The notes under the pieces are model-generated. The model did not search any database. It had not been told where the DNA came from and saw only the letters and a program-made list of their open reading frames with translations. The translations under genes were made by a program, and so were the position numbers. 64,000 nucleotides of DNA from Euonymus europaeus (taxonomy: Eukaryota > Streptophyta > Magnoliopsida > Celastrales > Celastraceae): assembly GCA_963580455.1 (NCBI GenBank), contig OY756971.1:16887001-16951000 (forward strand), given 5' to 3'. Below are positions 43,440 to 54,924 of this stretch, piece by piece. Each line of letters begins with the position of its first letter. Within the stretch, counting starts at the first letter, position 1.

Positions 43440-44268
43440 GTAGCTTAAAATTTTTAAAGATTTGATTGGTTTGGGGTCTTGGGTATTCCTCATTTGGTGT
43501 AATGGGTACTTCTGTATTGGTGACTGTGGGATAGTTGTTAGCCATTTTATGAATGTCCAGCCTAAAAAATTACTTATTTATGTGAATCTGGCTTTTACAA
43601 TTTAACAATTAATGAATTTTGGATGAATACTTCTGTATTGGTGTCCCTGTATTGTGAATTTGATTTGTAAGCCTATAGGCATGGTATCATCATTTGACTT
43701 GTTATCCATTTGTATGAATTATGTTCAATTGTTCTCTTTCTAAGATCCAAAGCAGCTTCTCCTGTTAGTGGAACTTACCGAGATGGGTTTGGGGTTCATT
43801 TGGTGTACACTCCATTTACTTTTATGGACATAGCACATTTAACATGCTATCTAAGTTGAATTTTTTTCACATTACTCTGCTTGGAATTGAACAGATTGGT
43901 GAAACCCAGTTTTTTAAACTCTCTAAGTTTTTCTGTTTTGTGGCATGCCCTAATTGTGTGAATTTAGCCAAAAAAATTGTAGTCCATGGGAATATGCTTA
44001 AGCTAGGTTTGCACGTAATAGGGCTAGAATTTCAATTTTTGTGCTATTTTCTGAATTCTCCTTTCACTGTTGCCAAAAATATTGTAGTATATATAGCACT
44101 TAAGTGCTTAATTGAAATTGAACAGGTGACATTGATGAAGCCTATGTCAATATAAATTAGAATAATTTACTTTCAAGTGGGCATTTTAAGACACATTCTA
44201 AGACTGTCTTGTAATCTAGTCTTTAGCTTTTTTCTACTTGATCTTAGGTTGTAATTGAATGCGTGTAC
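43440..44268 (+). other. CACTA-internal, intron-like sequence
   Basis: T-rich, non-coding, with intron-like composition. It may be the first intron of the captured gene or CACTA filler. Repeated GAATACTTCTGTATTGGTG-like words occur at about 43506 and 43624. A 103-codon open stretch at 43844-44155 shows no recognisable motif. Confidence 0.45.
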
Positions 44269-45419
44269 TGATAGGTGCTGAATGGCATCTATAATTATTA
44301 GTTTAAAGAGTATGTTTTGATATGTTTTGGGTTCAATTTACTACCCAATTAGTGTTTTAATTGGCAGGTGGAAGATTAAGGCAAAATCATGAAATAGAGA
44401 GTTTCTGGGCTGAAAGTGCGACCAAATTGCGACCTATTTGCTGGCACGAATTAAAACACGGGTCAGTTACGTAAGTTACGAAGCTGATGTGGCATTTAGG
44501 GTTTTTAATAGTTGGAAGCTCGACTGAGAAGGGACTTTTTGACGGCAGAAGATTGGAGAACCAGAGAGGCACGGAAGGCAAAGGAATCCTAGCTCAATTC
44601 AGAATCATTCTTCTCCGATTGATTTCTGATTTTTCTTTACAGAATTGAAACATGAACATGTGTAACTAAATTTCTATTTAGTTTGGTTTGGTTAGTTTCT
44701 TCTACCACAACTTGTTGCACAATATGATTGACAATTACACCAGGTTTACTTCATTGATTCTGTGAATTTAATGTTGATTTCTTATTATTGTGTTTGCCTG
44801 ATCAACATCATGATGATAAGAACTGTTAGTTGAATACATTCGGCTGACCCATACCCAGTGTTCGACGAAGTAACAAGAATCTGCATAGGATCCAGATTTG
44901 GGAATTGTGAACACAATTGATTAGGTGGTACACCAACGCTTAGGGTTATGCGATTGTCGACTTTCTCGTTCATATGCTTGTCATAGGGAAATCTTAGGAT
45001 ACACCAACCAAGACCCCTACGGTAAGAAAAGATTTTGGGCTGGACCAAAGCCAAATTCGTTGCTTAGGAAAGTCATAATTAGGAGAGCCAGACCAAGGTC
45101 TTCTAATTGACAACGGTAAACCTTTAAATTGTGTGATTGCATATTAAGTTGTGTGATTGAGTGACAGTAGAAGAACAACACCAACCCAAACTAGATCTCC
45201 TCCATATTTGTTTATCCAATTTTAGCATATTTTAATTCTTTATTTCAATCTGAATTTTCTGCATAATTATTGCTACTTTGTTTGTTTGGTGATTGATACG
45301 GTCCCTGTGGATTCGACCCCGCTCTCTTTTATACTGTCCCACGACACGTACACTTGCGATTGGGTAAGACCCGTCAGTATTTGATATTGCAGGTTTACTT
45401 GTGATATTTTATATCGACC
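44269..45419 (+). repeat. 5' LTR of the plus-strand Athila
   Basis: About 1151 bp, TGATAGGTGCTG…TATCGACCG. The usual terminal CA is CG here; the partner LTR ends ATCAACCA. Open frames within the LTR (for example minus 45054-44785) recur in the other LTR and have no independent support. Confidence 0.9.
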
Positions 45420-45425
45420 GAGTTT

Positions 45426-45443
45426 TTGGCGCCGTTGCCGGGG
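45426..45443 (+). promoter_or_regulatory. Primer-binding site (Asp-tRNA) of the plus-strand Athila
   Basis: TGGCGCCGTTGCCGGGGA, six bases after the LTR, the standard Athila/Tat primer site. Confidence 0.88.
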
Positions 45444-45576
45444 ACTGTTGAGTTTATTACTGTTCAAACGTTTCGCAATAATTTTGATTTATTTACTTAC
45501 TTGTTCATTCAGCGAGACCCAAACTTACTGTGCTATTTACTTGTGTCGCAGGTAATATTCTGATTTGTCAAGTTGC

Positions 45577-47385
45577 ATGATTACTACACGCTCGCAACAC
45601 AGAGAGCTAGAAGAGTTTGATCCTGAAATTGAGAGATCTGTGAGAGCATTGCGACGAAGAAATATGGCTGCCGAGAATGATCAATTTGTTGAAGTTGGTG
45701 ATGCGGGTAACGAGAGGGTTCCTATGATGAATCGGTACATTCCACGTAATGTTGCCCAACCATCTTGCATTGCTTTTCAGCCCAACAGAGGGGCTACTTT
45801 CAGTTTATCACCTCAGTTACTTAATTATGTGCCTCATTATGAGGTGATGTTTGACGAAGATCCTCACCAACACTTGAAAGACTTTACTGACTTGTGCCGA
45901 ACACAAAATATGACGGGAATTACAGCTGACAATTTGAAACTCTTGTTGTTTCCGTTCACACTGAGAGGAGGAGCTAAGATGTGGTATAACTTCATTGAAG
46001 CAGGTTCTATTGGTACATGGGAGCAAATGGCTACGAAATTTTTGGGGGAATATTTTTCGGCCCATAGAACTAAGCAGCTCATGCGAGAGATTCAAAATTT
46101 CCAACAAAAGGATGGGGATTTATTTTATGAAGCTTGGAAAGATTTTAAGATTCTCTTGGCTAGATGTCCGACAAATAATTTGCACAAGGACGACATAGTT
46201 CTGCACTTCTATGAGGGATTGAATGAGGCCAATAGAATGAAGGTTGATTCGGCATGTAATGGGGTTTTGATGAGGAAGAGTAGTGAAGAGGCGATGAAAT
46301 TGTTTGAGGAATTGAGTGAGGATTCTCAACAGTTTTCTACAAGAAGTAAGAATTCCTCTAAGCGGCAAGGAGTGTATGAGGTGAGTTCAGACACAATTGT
46401 GCAAGTTGAGATTGGTAATTTGACGAGGAAAATTGATCTTTTGGTGGATATTATGAGAGGCATGAATACTTCAGCCCCATCTAATTTACCACAGCCAGGC
46501 GTGATTTGTGCAATATGCTCGCACCAAGACCATGCTACTGAGGCATGTCCATTGACAGCTATGACGGAGCAAGAAGAAGCAAATTATATGGGTCAGTCGA
46601 ATTTTAATCAAAGGAACCAGTAGTATCCTTGGCGAAGTCATCCGAATTTTTCTTGGAAAAATGATCAACCCATTAATAATGTACCAGCTCCAGTAGCTCA
46701 ACCAGCAAAGAAAAGTGAGTTGGAAATTTCCATGATGCAATTTATGCAGCAAACGACTCAAGCAATTCAGAAGTTGGAGACTCAAGTTGGTCAAATGGCT
46801 AAAGAGATGAGTGAAAGGAAGAAGGGCGAGCTACCAGCACAGCCAATTAGTAACCCAGCTGGTGTGGAACATTTGAAGGCTGTTACAACACTGGGGAGTG
46901 AAAAAACAATTGATAACAAAGTTGGAGATTCAGAACGTATGCAAAAAGGATGCCTTCCAAATGCCGACAGGATGCAAACAGGTCGCAGTTCTACACCAGA
47001 TGTTACAAAGGATTGGGGAAGAGATCCACCACCTTTCCCGTAAAGGTTTGCTAAACAGAAGGTTGATTCTAAATCTCTTGATGTTTTTGAAAATTTACGG
47101 AAGGTATAGATTAATATTCCACTCCTTGATGTTATTAAACAAATTCCTTCATATGCTAAATTTTTGAAAGAATGTTGCACTAACAAAAGGAAATTTGTTG
47201 ATCATGAGAAGGTAGCATTGACTGAAGAGGTTAGTTCTGTTTTGTTGCATAAGCTACCTCATAAGCTCAAAGATCCTAGTAGTTTTACTATACCTTGCAA
47301 GGTGGGAAATCAATTTTTTGAGAAGGCATTGTTGGACCTTGGGGCTAGTATAAATTTACTACCTTTTCTGTGTATGAGAGACTAG
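45577..47385 (+). pseudogene. Athila gag and protease (three in-frame stops)
   Basis: ATG at 45577 opens MITTRSQHRELEEFDPEIER. Gag domain: DPHQHLKDFTDLCRTQNMTG, LFPFTLRGGAKMWYNFIEAG, TKFLGEYFSAHRTKQLMREI, and YEGLNEANRMKVDSACNGV. A CCHC-like ICSHQDHATEAC lies near 46511. FMQQTTQAIQKLETQVGQMA follows. Stops at 46621 (TAG), 47041 (TAA) and 47107 (TAG) are in the same frame. The protease region has LLDLGASINLLPF (Asp 47335; Athila uses D-L-G instead of D-S/T-G). A one-base loss after LLPF shifts the frame into 47370-47909. Confidence 0.88.
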
Positions 47386-48036
47386 GCCTAGGAGAGCTTC
47401 AACCCACATCCATCACTCTACAATTGGCTGATCGTAGTGTTAAGAGACCTAGGGGAATTGTGGAAGATGTGTTGGTCTCTGTAAAAAGATTAATCTTACC
47501 AGCTGATTTCATTGTTTTAGATATGGAAGATAGTCCAATGGCTGCGACTTTGCCTATTATTCTTGGTCGCCCTTTTATGATTACTGCTGATATGAATATT
47601 TGTGTGAAAAAGGGGACAATAACTATGAAAGTTAATGATCAAGAATTGGAATTTAGGGTATTTGAAGCTATGAAAGCTCATGATGATCATAGAGATTGTT
47701 TTCATGTGGATGCTATATGTGATCTTATGAGTGAGGTTTTTCAGGTATCAAGAGAAGACCCATTGGAGGTGGTGTTGACACATGGAATAGATGCTAGAGA
47801 ATTATCCACCGCAACCGTGGATCATGGAAGCCAAATTGAAGAGGCTGTTCAAGCTTTTCAGCTTGACCGGCCTTTGTGGGTAAGAACTTTCCTGTTTTTG
47901 AACAATTAACGCCTACTAATGCATCTCTTGTTCCCTCTACAATTCAAGCACCAAAGTTGGAGATGAAACAGTTGCCGAATCACTTGAAGTACATATATTT
48001 GGGTGAGGAGAATACTTTGTTGCTGCAAGCTTAAGT
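47370..48036 (+). pseudogene. Athila protease end and linker to RT
   Basis: YERLGLGELQPTSITLQLAD, GIVEDVLVSVKRLILPADFI, LDMEDSPMAATLPIILGRPF and MITADMNICVKKGTITMKV complete the Athila protease. The frame shifts near 47877 ([38 protein letters not shown]) and again near 48011 before the RT ORF. Confidence 0.82.
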
Positions 48037-50433
48037 TTGGGGGAAGAGGAGAAGTTAATCAGAATCCTACGGCAACATAAAACTGCACTTGGTTGGTCAA
48101 TAGCTAACATTAGGGGAATTAGTCCTTCAAGGTGCATGCATCAGATTTTATTGGAAAGCGATGCTAAACCTACTAGAGATGCACAAAGGAGATTGAATCC
48201 TCATATGAAAGATGTTGTCAAGGCTGAAATTTTGAAATTGCTAGATATAGGAGTCATATATCCTATTTCAGATAGCAATTGGGTAAGTCCAGTGCATGTG
48301 GTTCCAAAGAAGAGTGGTATTACTGTGATCAGGAATGAAGATAATGAGTTGATACCAATAAGGATGGCGACTGGATGGCGAGTGTGTATCGATTATCGAA
48401 AGCTCAATAATGCCGCAAGGAAGGATCACTTCCCCTTGCCATTCATTGATCAGATGTTAGAGCGATTGGCCGGGCATAGCCATTATTGTTTCTTAGATGG
48501 TTACAGTGGGTATAATCAAATTGCTATTGCACCAGAGGACCAAGCAAAGACTACGTTTACATGTCCGTATGGAACTTTCGCGTACCGTAGAATGCCATTT
48601 GGTCTTTGTAATGCTCCAGCAACATTTCAGAGGTGCATGATGAGTATTTTTTCCGATATGGTGGAACAGTTTATTGAGGTTTTCATGGATGACTTTAGTT
48701 TATTTGGATCAGATTTTGATGAGTGTCTCGAGCATTTGCGACTGGTTTTGGAAAGATGTGAAGCCACTAACCTTGTCTTGAATTGGGAAAAGTGTCATTT
48801 CATGGTAAATGAAGGCATTGTGTTGGGACATTTAATTTCCAGTCGTGGCATTGAAGTTGATAAAGCTAAGATTGACATTATTTCTAAGTTACCAAGCCCC
48901 ATTACAATTAAAGGTGTGCGTAGTTTTCTTGGGCATGCAGGCTTCTACCGGCGATTCATTAAGAATTTTTCCGAGATTGCTAGACCCTTATGTGAACTCT
49001 TGACAAAAGATGCAGAATTTGTGTGGACTCCAGCTTGTCAATCAGCTTTTGATGTTTTAAAAAGAGCTCTTACCTCAGCTCCTGTAATGCGAGCTCCTGA
49101 TTGGGAACTCCCATTTGAATTAATGTGCGACGCTAGTGATTATTCATTGGGTGCTGTTTTGGGACAGCGTAAGGACAAGATGCCGTATGCTATTTATTAT
49201 GCCTCACGCACCATGAATGATGCTCAGCTCAATTACTCCACAACCGAGAAGGAACTTTTGGCTGTTATTTTTGCACTTGAGAAATTTAGATCATATCTTG
49301 TGGGTTCTAGGGTGGTTGTGTATATTGACCATGCTGCATTGAGGTATTTGATGACTAAGAAGGATGCTAAGCCACGCCTCATTCGGTGGGTACTCCTTTT
49401 GCAAGAGTTTGACTTAGAAATCAAAGATAAAAAGGGTGTGGAGAATGTGGTGGCTGATCACCTTTCTCGATTAATCACTGAAGGTGGCAATGACGAGATA
49501 CCGTTGGGAGAATCTTTTCCAGATGAACAATTATTATTGGTGGCTGAACATCCTTGGTATGCAGATATAGTCAATTATCTTGTTACTAACTCATTCCCAT
49601 CTAATCTTTCTTATCAGGATAGGAAGCGGATAATTTCTCGGGCTAAAGATTATATTTGGGGTGATCCATACTTGTTCAAGATTTGCCCGGATCAAATTAT
49701 TCGACGCTGTATTCCTCAATCCGAGCAGCTGAATATCCTGAATCATTGTCATGCTTATGCTTGTGGAGGTCACTTTGGACCCAAGAAGACAACCCTTAAG
49801 GTATTTCATTCTGGATTTTATTGGCCCACTATCTTTAAAGATACTTTTGCTTTTTGCAGGAGTTGTGATCGATGTCAGAGGACTGGCAATATCTCTGCGC
49901 GTGATCAAATGCCACAAACTGGTATTCATGTCATTGAACTTTTTGATGTATAGGGTATAGACTTTATGAGACCTTTACCCCCATCTTTCAGATTTGAATA
50001 CATTTTAGTGGGTGTTGATTATGTGTCCAAATGGGTCGAGGCTGTCCCCTCTAGAACTAATGATCATCGAGTGGTTCTTAAGTTTTTACAGGATAACATT
50101 TTTGCGCGATTTGGTACACCAAGAGCTATCATCAGTGACGGAGGCAGCCATTTCAATAATTATCCTTGTGCCGCTTTGATGAAAAAATATGGAATTACTC
50201 ACCGTGTAGGCACACCATATCACCCACAAACTAGTGGGCAAGTGGAGGTGAGCAATCGCGAGATCAAGGCTATTTTAGAAAAAACAGTTAATCCTAACCG
50301 TAAGGATTGGTCGTTGCGGTTGACTGATGCACTGTGGGCTTATCGCACTGCTTTCAGAACTCCTATTGGCATGTCCCCATTTCGCTTGGTATATGGAAAA
50401 CATTGCCATTTACCTGTTGAATTGGAACACTGA
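48010..50433 (+). pseudogene. Athila pol: RT, RNase H and integrase
   Basis: [106 protein letters not shown] (catalytic Asp pair at 48688). RNase [50 protein letters not shown]. Integrase: [27 protein letters not shown]. After a TAG at 49951-49953 (Trp in the family, TGG to TAG) come [15 protein letters not shown] and [17 protein letters not shown], with the DDE set intact. A TGA at 50431 follows ELEH and the frame continues as AYWAIQKFNFDMKAASDKRR. The long open frame 48037-49953 is unbroken. Confidence 0.92.
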
Positions 50434-50846
50434 GCTTATTGGGCAATTCAGAAGTTCAATTTTGACATGAAGGCAGCTAGTGATAAGCGTCGTATGCAGT
50501 TGAATGAGTTACATGAAATGCGCCACGAAGCTTACGAGAATGCCAAACTCTACAAAGAGCGTTGTAAGCGCTATCTCATGACCAAAAGCTTGTGCGTAAA
50601 AGTTTTATTGAAGGTGAGAAGGTGCTTGTCTACAACTCGCGTTTGCGGTTATTTCCTGGCAAACTCAAGTCTCGATGGCATGGGCCATACTTAGTGAAAA
50701 CCATGTATCCTCATGGCGCTTTAGTGTTGCAGCACCTTGATTCTGCAATAACTTTTAAAGTTAATGGCCATCGTGCCAAGCTTTATCTCGATTCCGACCT
50801 TGTTACTTGTGAGGAGGCTATCTACCTCAATTCACCTATCTCTTGA
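50434..50846 (+). pseudogene. Athila integrase C-terminus
   Basis: AYWAIQKFNFDMKAASDKRR, ELHEMRHEAYENAKLYKERC. A frameshift near 50580 then leads to RKSFIEGEKVLVYNSRLRLF, PGKLKSRWHGPYLVKTMYPH and FKVNGHRAKLYL, the end of pol. Confidence 0.83.
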
Positions 50847-51858
50847 TTACCCAGCTAAGTCTAGCTGCAGACGTTAAACTCAGCACTTCATGGGAGGTAA
50901 CCCATGCGGGGAGGAGAAATTTTTCTACAGTGCTTTTCAGCTAAGTTTCCTTCCTTTTTTGATATTGTCTTTTCGTTTTCCTTCCAGTTTTTTTTTCCCT
51001 TTCCGCATTGCATTTTTCCTTTCAGTTTTTCTTCCAGTGAGGTCACTGTCATGTTCAAGTTTGGGGGAGGGTTCCTGTGCGATTATAAATTTTTTTGTTT
51101 TGGTAAAAAAAAATTGTTTGATCATCTTGAGTGAAAGAGTTGAAAGTTACACTTTTGATAAGGTGATGGTGTAACACATGTCACTGAGAACATTTGAGCT
51201 GCTTGTGAGAAGCCTTCAACATTGAGTGTTATAAGTACAATACTATGTTTGCTAGAACTTGTATTAAATCAGCCGAGTAAAATGCCATAATTTGTGGATC
51301 AGATATGATAAATAATTTCACAATCAAGCCTACAAATATTGTTTTCGTGAATTTGTTTGCCCATTTTAATTATCTGGACTAACCACACTTGACCAGTGCC
51401 TCTGAATTGCCTTTCTTTTTAATAGCCAAATGCCTACCCTGAGCCAAGTTTTTGTCCTTTGAGTATCATGTACCTAATGGCGAGATTGAGTAACTAATGG
51501 GATGCTAGGCTAAAAACAGGGGCAGGGTTGTGTTGGAATAGAGTGTAGAGACGTAGTTTGGGGGATTTGGATGCATTTTGCAGGCACATTGTGGGCAGTG
51601 TGTAGAGATAAAGTGGTGTAAGTGCAGTAACTCGGGTCACAGGCTTATTCAAAAAAAAATTAAAAAAATTAAAAAAAAAAGATAAAAATTAAAAATGTGA
51701 ACTTGTTGTGACCTAGTTGTGGCCAGTGTATTGGGGCTATAAATACAAAGTGGGGCCGTCTAAACCCTAACCCTAGCCCCTCTTAATGTTTCTTTCTCTC
51801 TAAAAGAAACGGGCTTACCTTGGCTGTTGACGCATAAACCACATCGGCCACCGTCTAA
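50847..51858 (+). other. Athila spacer between pol and ORF3
   Basis: No gene. It contains the post-pol stretch AGACGTTAAACTCAGCAC…GGGAGGTAACCCA common in Athila-type elements, TC-rich runs (50940-51050), and an A-rich simple tract at 51651-51690. 51725-51850 (GGGGCTATAAATAC, TAAACCCTAACCCTAGCC) looks like a promoter and leader for ORF3; the TATA-like box is CTATAAATA at 51737. Confidence 0.5.
51730..51800 (+). promoter_or_regulatory. Possible internal promoter of Athila ORF3
   Basis: GCTATAAATACAAAG (TATA box) about 120 bases before the first ORF3 ATG (51859). It is followed by a CT-rich leader (CTAACCCTAGCCCCTCTTAATG). A separate promoter is plausible because ORF3 lies 1 kb after pol, but transcription is not shown. 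Confidence 0.4.
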
Positions 51859-53029
51859 ATGGCAGAAAAGAAGGCACGAAGAAAGGAGAGGGCCAAGAAG
51901 GGTGTCGATGTGGAGATGGGGAACTCAAGTACGATGCCGGAAGAAGATTTTGAGCGATTTATCTCTCCTATCGTGGCAGAAGAATACGAGAACATCTGAA
52001 AGAAAAGGGGTTTGCGCGTGGAAAGGCACGTGGTGATGGATGACTTCAAACAGGTGAGTTGGTACGGAATTTTTTGAAAGTATGGGATGGTTACCTTTGG
52101 GGAAGGTTGTGGGATTAGCTAATACCCAAATTGTCCACGAGTTTTATGCTAATCTGATGGTGAATGAAAGTTACTGTGAGGCTTATGTTAGGGGATTAAG
52201 ATTTTTCTTTAACCCTAGGAAAGTATGTATGACTCTGTCTTTGCCACCACCAGTGCGAAAATCGGAGTATAAATTTAGAGAATTCGGCATGGTTGAGTCT
52301 GAGATAGAGTGGCTAGAATGGTCTGTAGTTGTGGCTAGTTTGACTGACGGTAGTGTGACAGATTTTACCAAGACTGTTGTGGCTTACTCTGAATTGATGC
52401 AGCCGTATAGATTGCTAGAAAAAATGGTCACTAGGAATTTAATTCCTGTGACGCATCTATCCACTGTTAATGCAAAAACTTGTTATTTGATGTATGCAAT
52501 TGTGAATCGGTTGAATTTTTGTATGGGAGGAACAATTTATAATCACATTGTGAAGGTGAAAGAAGGGAAGCTGAGTAGGCAGGTTTTACCTTTTGGAGTT
52601 CTAATTACAAAAATTTGTATGGCTGAGGGAGTTGAGACTGGGAAAGGTGATGTTATGCAGAAGAGGGTGGCTCCATTAACTAAGGCTTGGTGGGACAGAA
52701 GTGAAACCCAACTAGCTAGGCAGCAGAACAAAAATGCAAGTGCTGAGCAAGAGGAGGTTGAGCAGGAAGAGTATGTCAGAGACTTGGAAGCTTTAGAAGA
52801 AAGAATTTGTAATTTTGGTTATGAAATGGAGCAGATGAGAACTGTGCAGGAACATGTGGTGACAAGAATAGAGGGCATGGAAACAATGCAGGGGAGGATT
52901 CTTGGTCAATTGGAGAAGATAGAGAAGACCATAGGAGCTGTACAGCAGAGCATTGCAGCCTTTATGCAGCCTGTGCAGGAGACATCAATGACAATGGTGT
53001 CGCCCAGGAGGAGCACGAGGCAGAAGTGA
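51859..53029 (+). pseudogene. Athila accessory ORF3 ('putative plant transposon protein', PF20167-like), mostly open
   Basis: MAEKKARRKERAKKGVDVEM and PEEDFERFISPIVAEEYENI, then a TGA, more breaks, then an unbroken 315-residue frame from 52082. Motifs: GLANTQIVHEFYANL, EAYVRGLRFFFNPRKV, LPVTHLSTVNAKTCYLMYAI-like (IPVTHLSTVNAKTCYLMYAI), GGTIYNHIVKVKEG, LPFGVLITKICMAEGVE. The C-terminal third is a long Glu/Gln-rich coiled coil ending MVSPRRSTRQK. This is the domain known as putative plant transposon protein; role unknown. It replaces the env-like gene position of some Athila elements, but I see no signal peptide or membrane segment. Confidence 0.85.
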
Positions 53030-53633
53030 GTGTAGTGAGAGCTGAGTTTGATGTAGTTGGTGCACAGTAGTATTGGTTTAGGGTCTACGGTTTTTGTGAG
53101 ATATTTCAGTAGTTGATTAGGAAGCAAACTGTTGGTTGCTAGTCTTGTTGTTTTGGGACATGATGCTCTTAACCCTTGCTTTGCCTGGATTTTTCTTAAC
53201 TCATGAATTTCCCTAATCAATGCATGCCATATTTCAGTTCGGTTCATCATTTTATATTATTCTTTCTCAATGTGTGATTACTTTTGATTTGTGATGCAAA
53301 TTTTTGGCATAAGGAGGTGTGGATGGACATGCAAGCTTATGGTAACTACTTTGTACTTATATGAGTGAAACACGTACCCTAAACACTTGAGCAAAACACC
53401 TATAATATATGAGGGAATCCTGGTGAGGATGTTACAGGTGACATGTGATAATGGTAATTGTGAAGCCTTGAGCTTTATTTTAAGTTTGCTTGACGATGCT
53501 CAAAACACACTCTGTGTTGATTTATAAAAAAAATTGGTGTTGTTGAAGAAAAAAAAATCTGTGTTTGCCTAATCAAATAAACATTTTCCACCTGTTGCAT
53601 TTCACTTGTTGCTTGGGGACAAGCGAGGGTTTA
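53030..53633 (+). other. Athila 3' non-coding region
   Basis: No gene between ORF3 and the polypurine tract. Contains GCTTGGGGACAAGCGAGGGTTTAGTTTGGGGG, a stretch typical of Athila 3' ends. Confidence 0.55.
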
Positions 53634-53646
53634 GTTTGGGGGATTT
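53634..53646 (+). promoter_or_regulatory. Polypurine tract of the plus-strand Athila
   Basis: GTTTGGGGGATTT directly before the 3' LTR start TGATAGG. Its counterpart is seen in the reverse Athila. Confidence 0.85.
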
Positions 53647-54803
53647 TGATAGGTGCTGAATGGCATCTATAATTATCAGTTTAAAGAGTATGTTTTGATA
53701 TGTTTTGGGTTCAATTTACTACCCAATTAGTGTTTTAATTGGCAGGTGGAAGATTAAGGCAAAATCATGAAATAGAGAGTTTCTGGGCTGAAAGTGCGAC
53801 TAAATTGCGACCTATTTGCTGGCACGAATTAAAACACGGGTCAGTTACGTAAGTTACGAAGCTGACGTGGCATTTAGGGTTTTTAATAGTTGGAAGCTCG
53901 ACTGAGAAGGGACTTTTTGACGGCAGAAGATTGGAGAACTAGAGAGGCACGGAAGGCAAAGGAATCCTAGCTCAATTCAGAATCATTCTTCTCCGATTGA
54001 TTTCTGATTTTTCTTTACAGAATTGAAACATGAACATGTGTAACTAAATTTCTATTTAGTTTGGTTTGGTTTGGTTAGTTTCTTCTACCACAACTTGTTG
54101 CACAATCTGATTGACAATTACACCAGGTTTACTTCATTGATTCTGTGAATTTAATGTTGATTTTTTATTATTGTGTTTGCCTGATCAACATCATGATGAT
54201 AAGAACTGTTAGTTGAATACATTCGGCTGACCCATACCCGGTGTTCGACGAAGTAATAAGAATCTGCATAGGATCCAGATTTGGGAATTGTGAACACAAT
54301 TGATTAGGTGGTACACCAACACTTAGGGTTGTGCGATTGTCGACTTTCTCGTTCATATGCTTGTCTTAGGGAAATCTTAGGGTACACCAACCAAGACCCC
54401 TACGGTAAGAAAAGATTTTGGGCTGGACCAAAGCCAAATTCGTTGCTTAGGAAAGTCATAATTAGGAGAGCCGGACCACGGTCTTCTAATTGACAACGGT
54501 AAACCTTTAAATTGTGTGATTGCATATTAAGTTGTGTGATTGAGTGATAGTAGAAGAACAACACCAACCCAAGCTAGATCTCCTCCATATTTATTTATCC
54601 AATTTTAGCATATTTTAATTCTTTATTTCAATCTGAATTTTCTGCATTATTATTGCTACTTTGTTTGTTTGGTGATTGATACGGTCTTTGTGGATTCGAC
54701 CCCGCTCTCTTTTATACTGTCCCACGACACGTACACTTGCGATTGGGTAAGACCCGTCAGTATTTGATATTGCAGGTTTACTTGTGATATTTTATATCAA
54801 CCA
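53647..54803 (+). repeat. 3' LTR of the plus-strand Athila
   Basis: About 1157 bp, TGATAGGTGCTG…ATCAACCA, about 98% like 44269-45419 by eye. Followed by AGTAC. Confidence 0.92.
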
Positions 54804-54924
54804 AGTACTTCCATGTTCCAGTGTCTAGTCTTGTGTCATTTATAAAGTTATTGCATTTGATAATAGCATTATATATGGGATCTTGCCCAAAGAAATGAAG
54901 GTTTGTGTCATTCTATTTTGGAAA

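Larger units (their letters stand above)
44269..54803 (+). mobile_element. Athila-type Ty3/gypsy element with accessory ORF3, nested in CACTA
   Basis: A 10.5-kb element with LTRs 44269-45419 and 53647-54803. Flanks are TGTAC (44264-44268) and AGTAC (54804-54808), a target duplication with one mismatch. By eye about 20 substitutions separate the LTRs (near 2%), mostly transitions, plus a 5-bp TTGGT unit. Order: LTR, Asp-tRNA primer site, gag-PR, RT-RNase H-integrase, spacer, ORF3, polypurine tract, LTR. The frame is broken by about six stops and four frameshifts but every domain is present. Confidence 0.93.

Noticed and set aside
43844..44155. 103-codon plus-strand open frame
   Set aside because: Hydrophobic, Phe/Leu-rich translation of T-rich intron-like DNA with no recognisable motif.
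44785..45110. Open frames on both strands that recur at 54168-54493
   Set aside because: They lie inside the two Athila LTRs and are duplicated only because LTRs are duplicated. No known domain.
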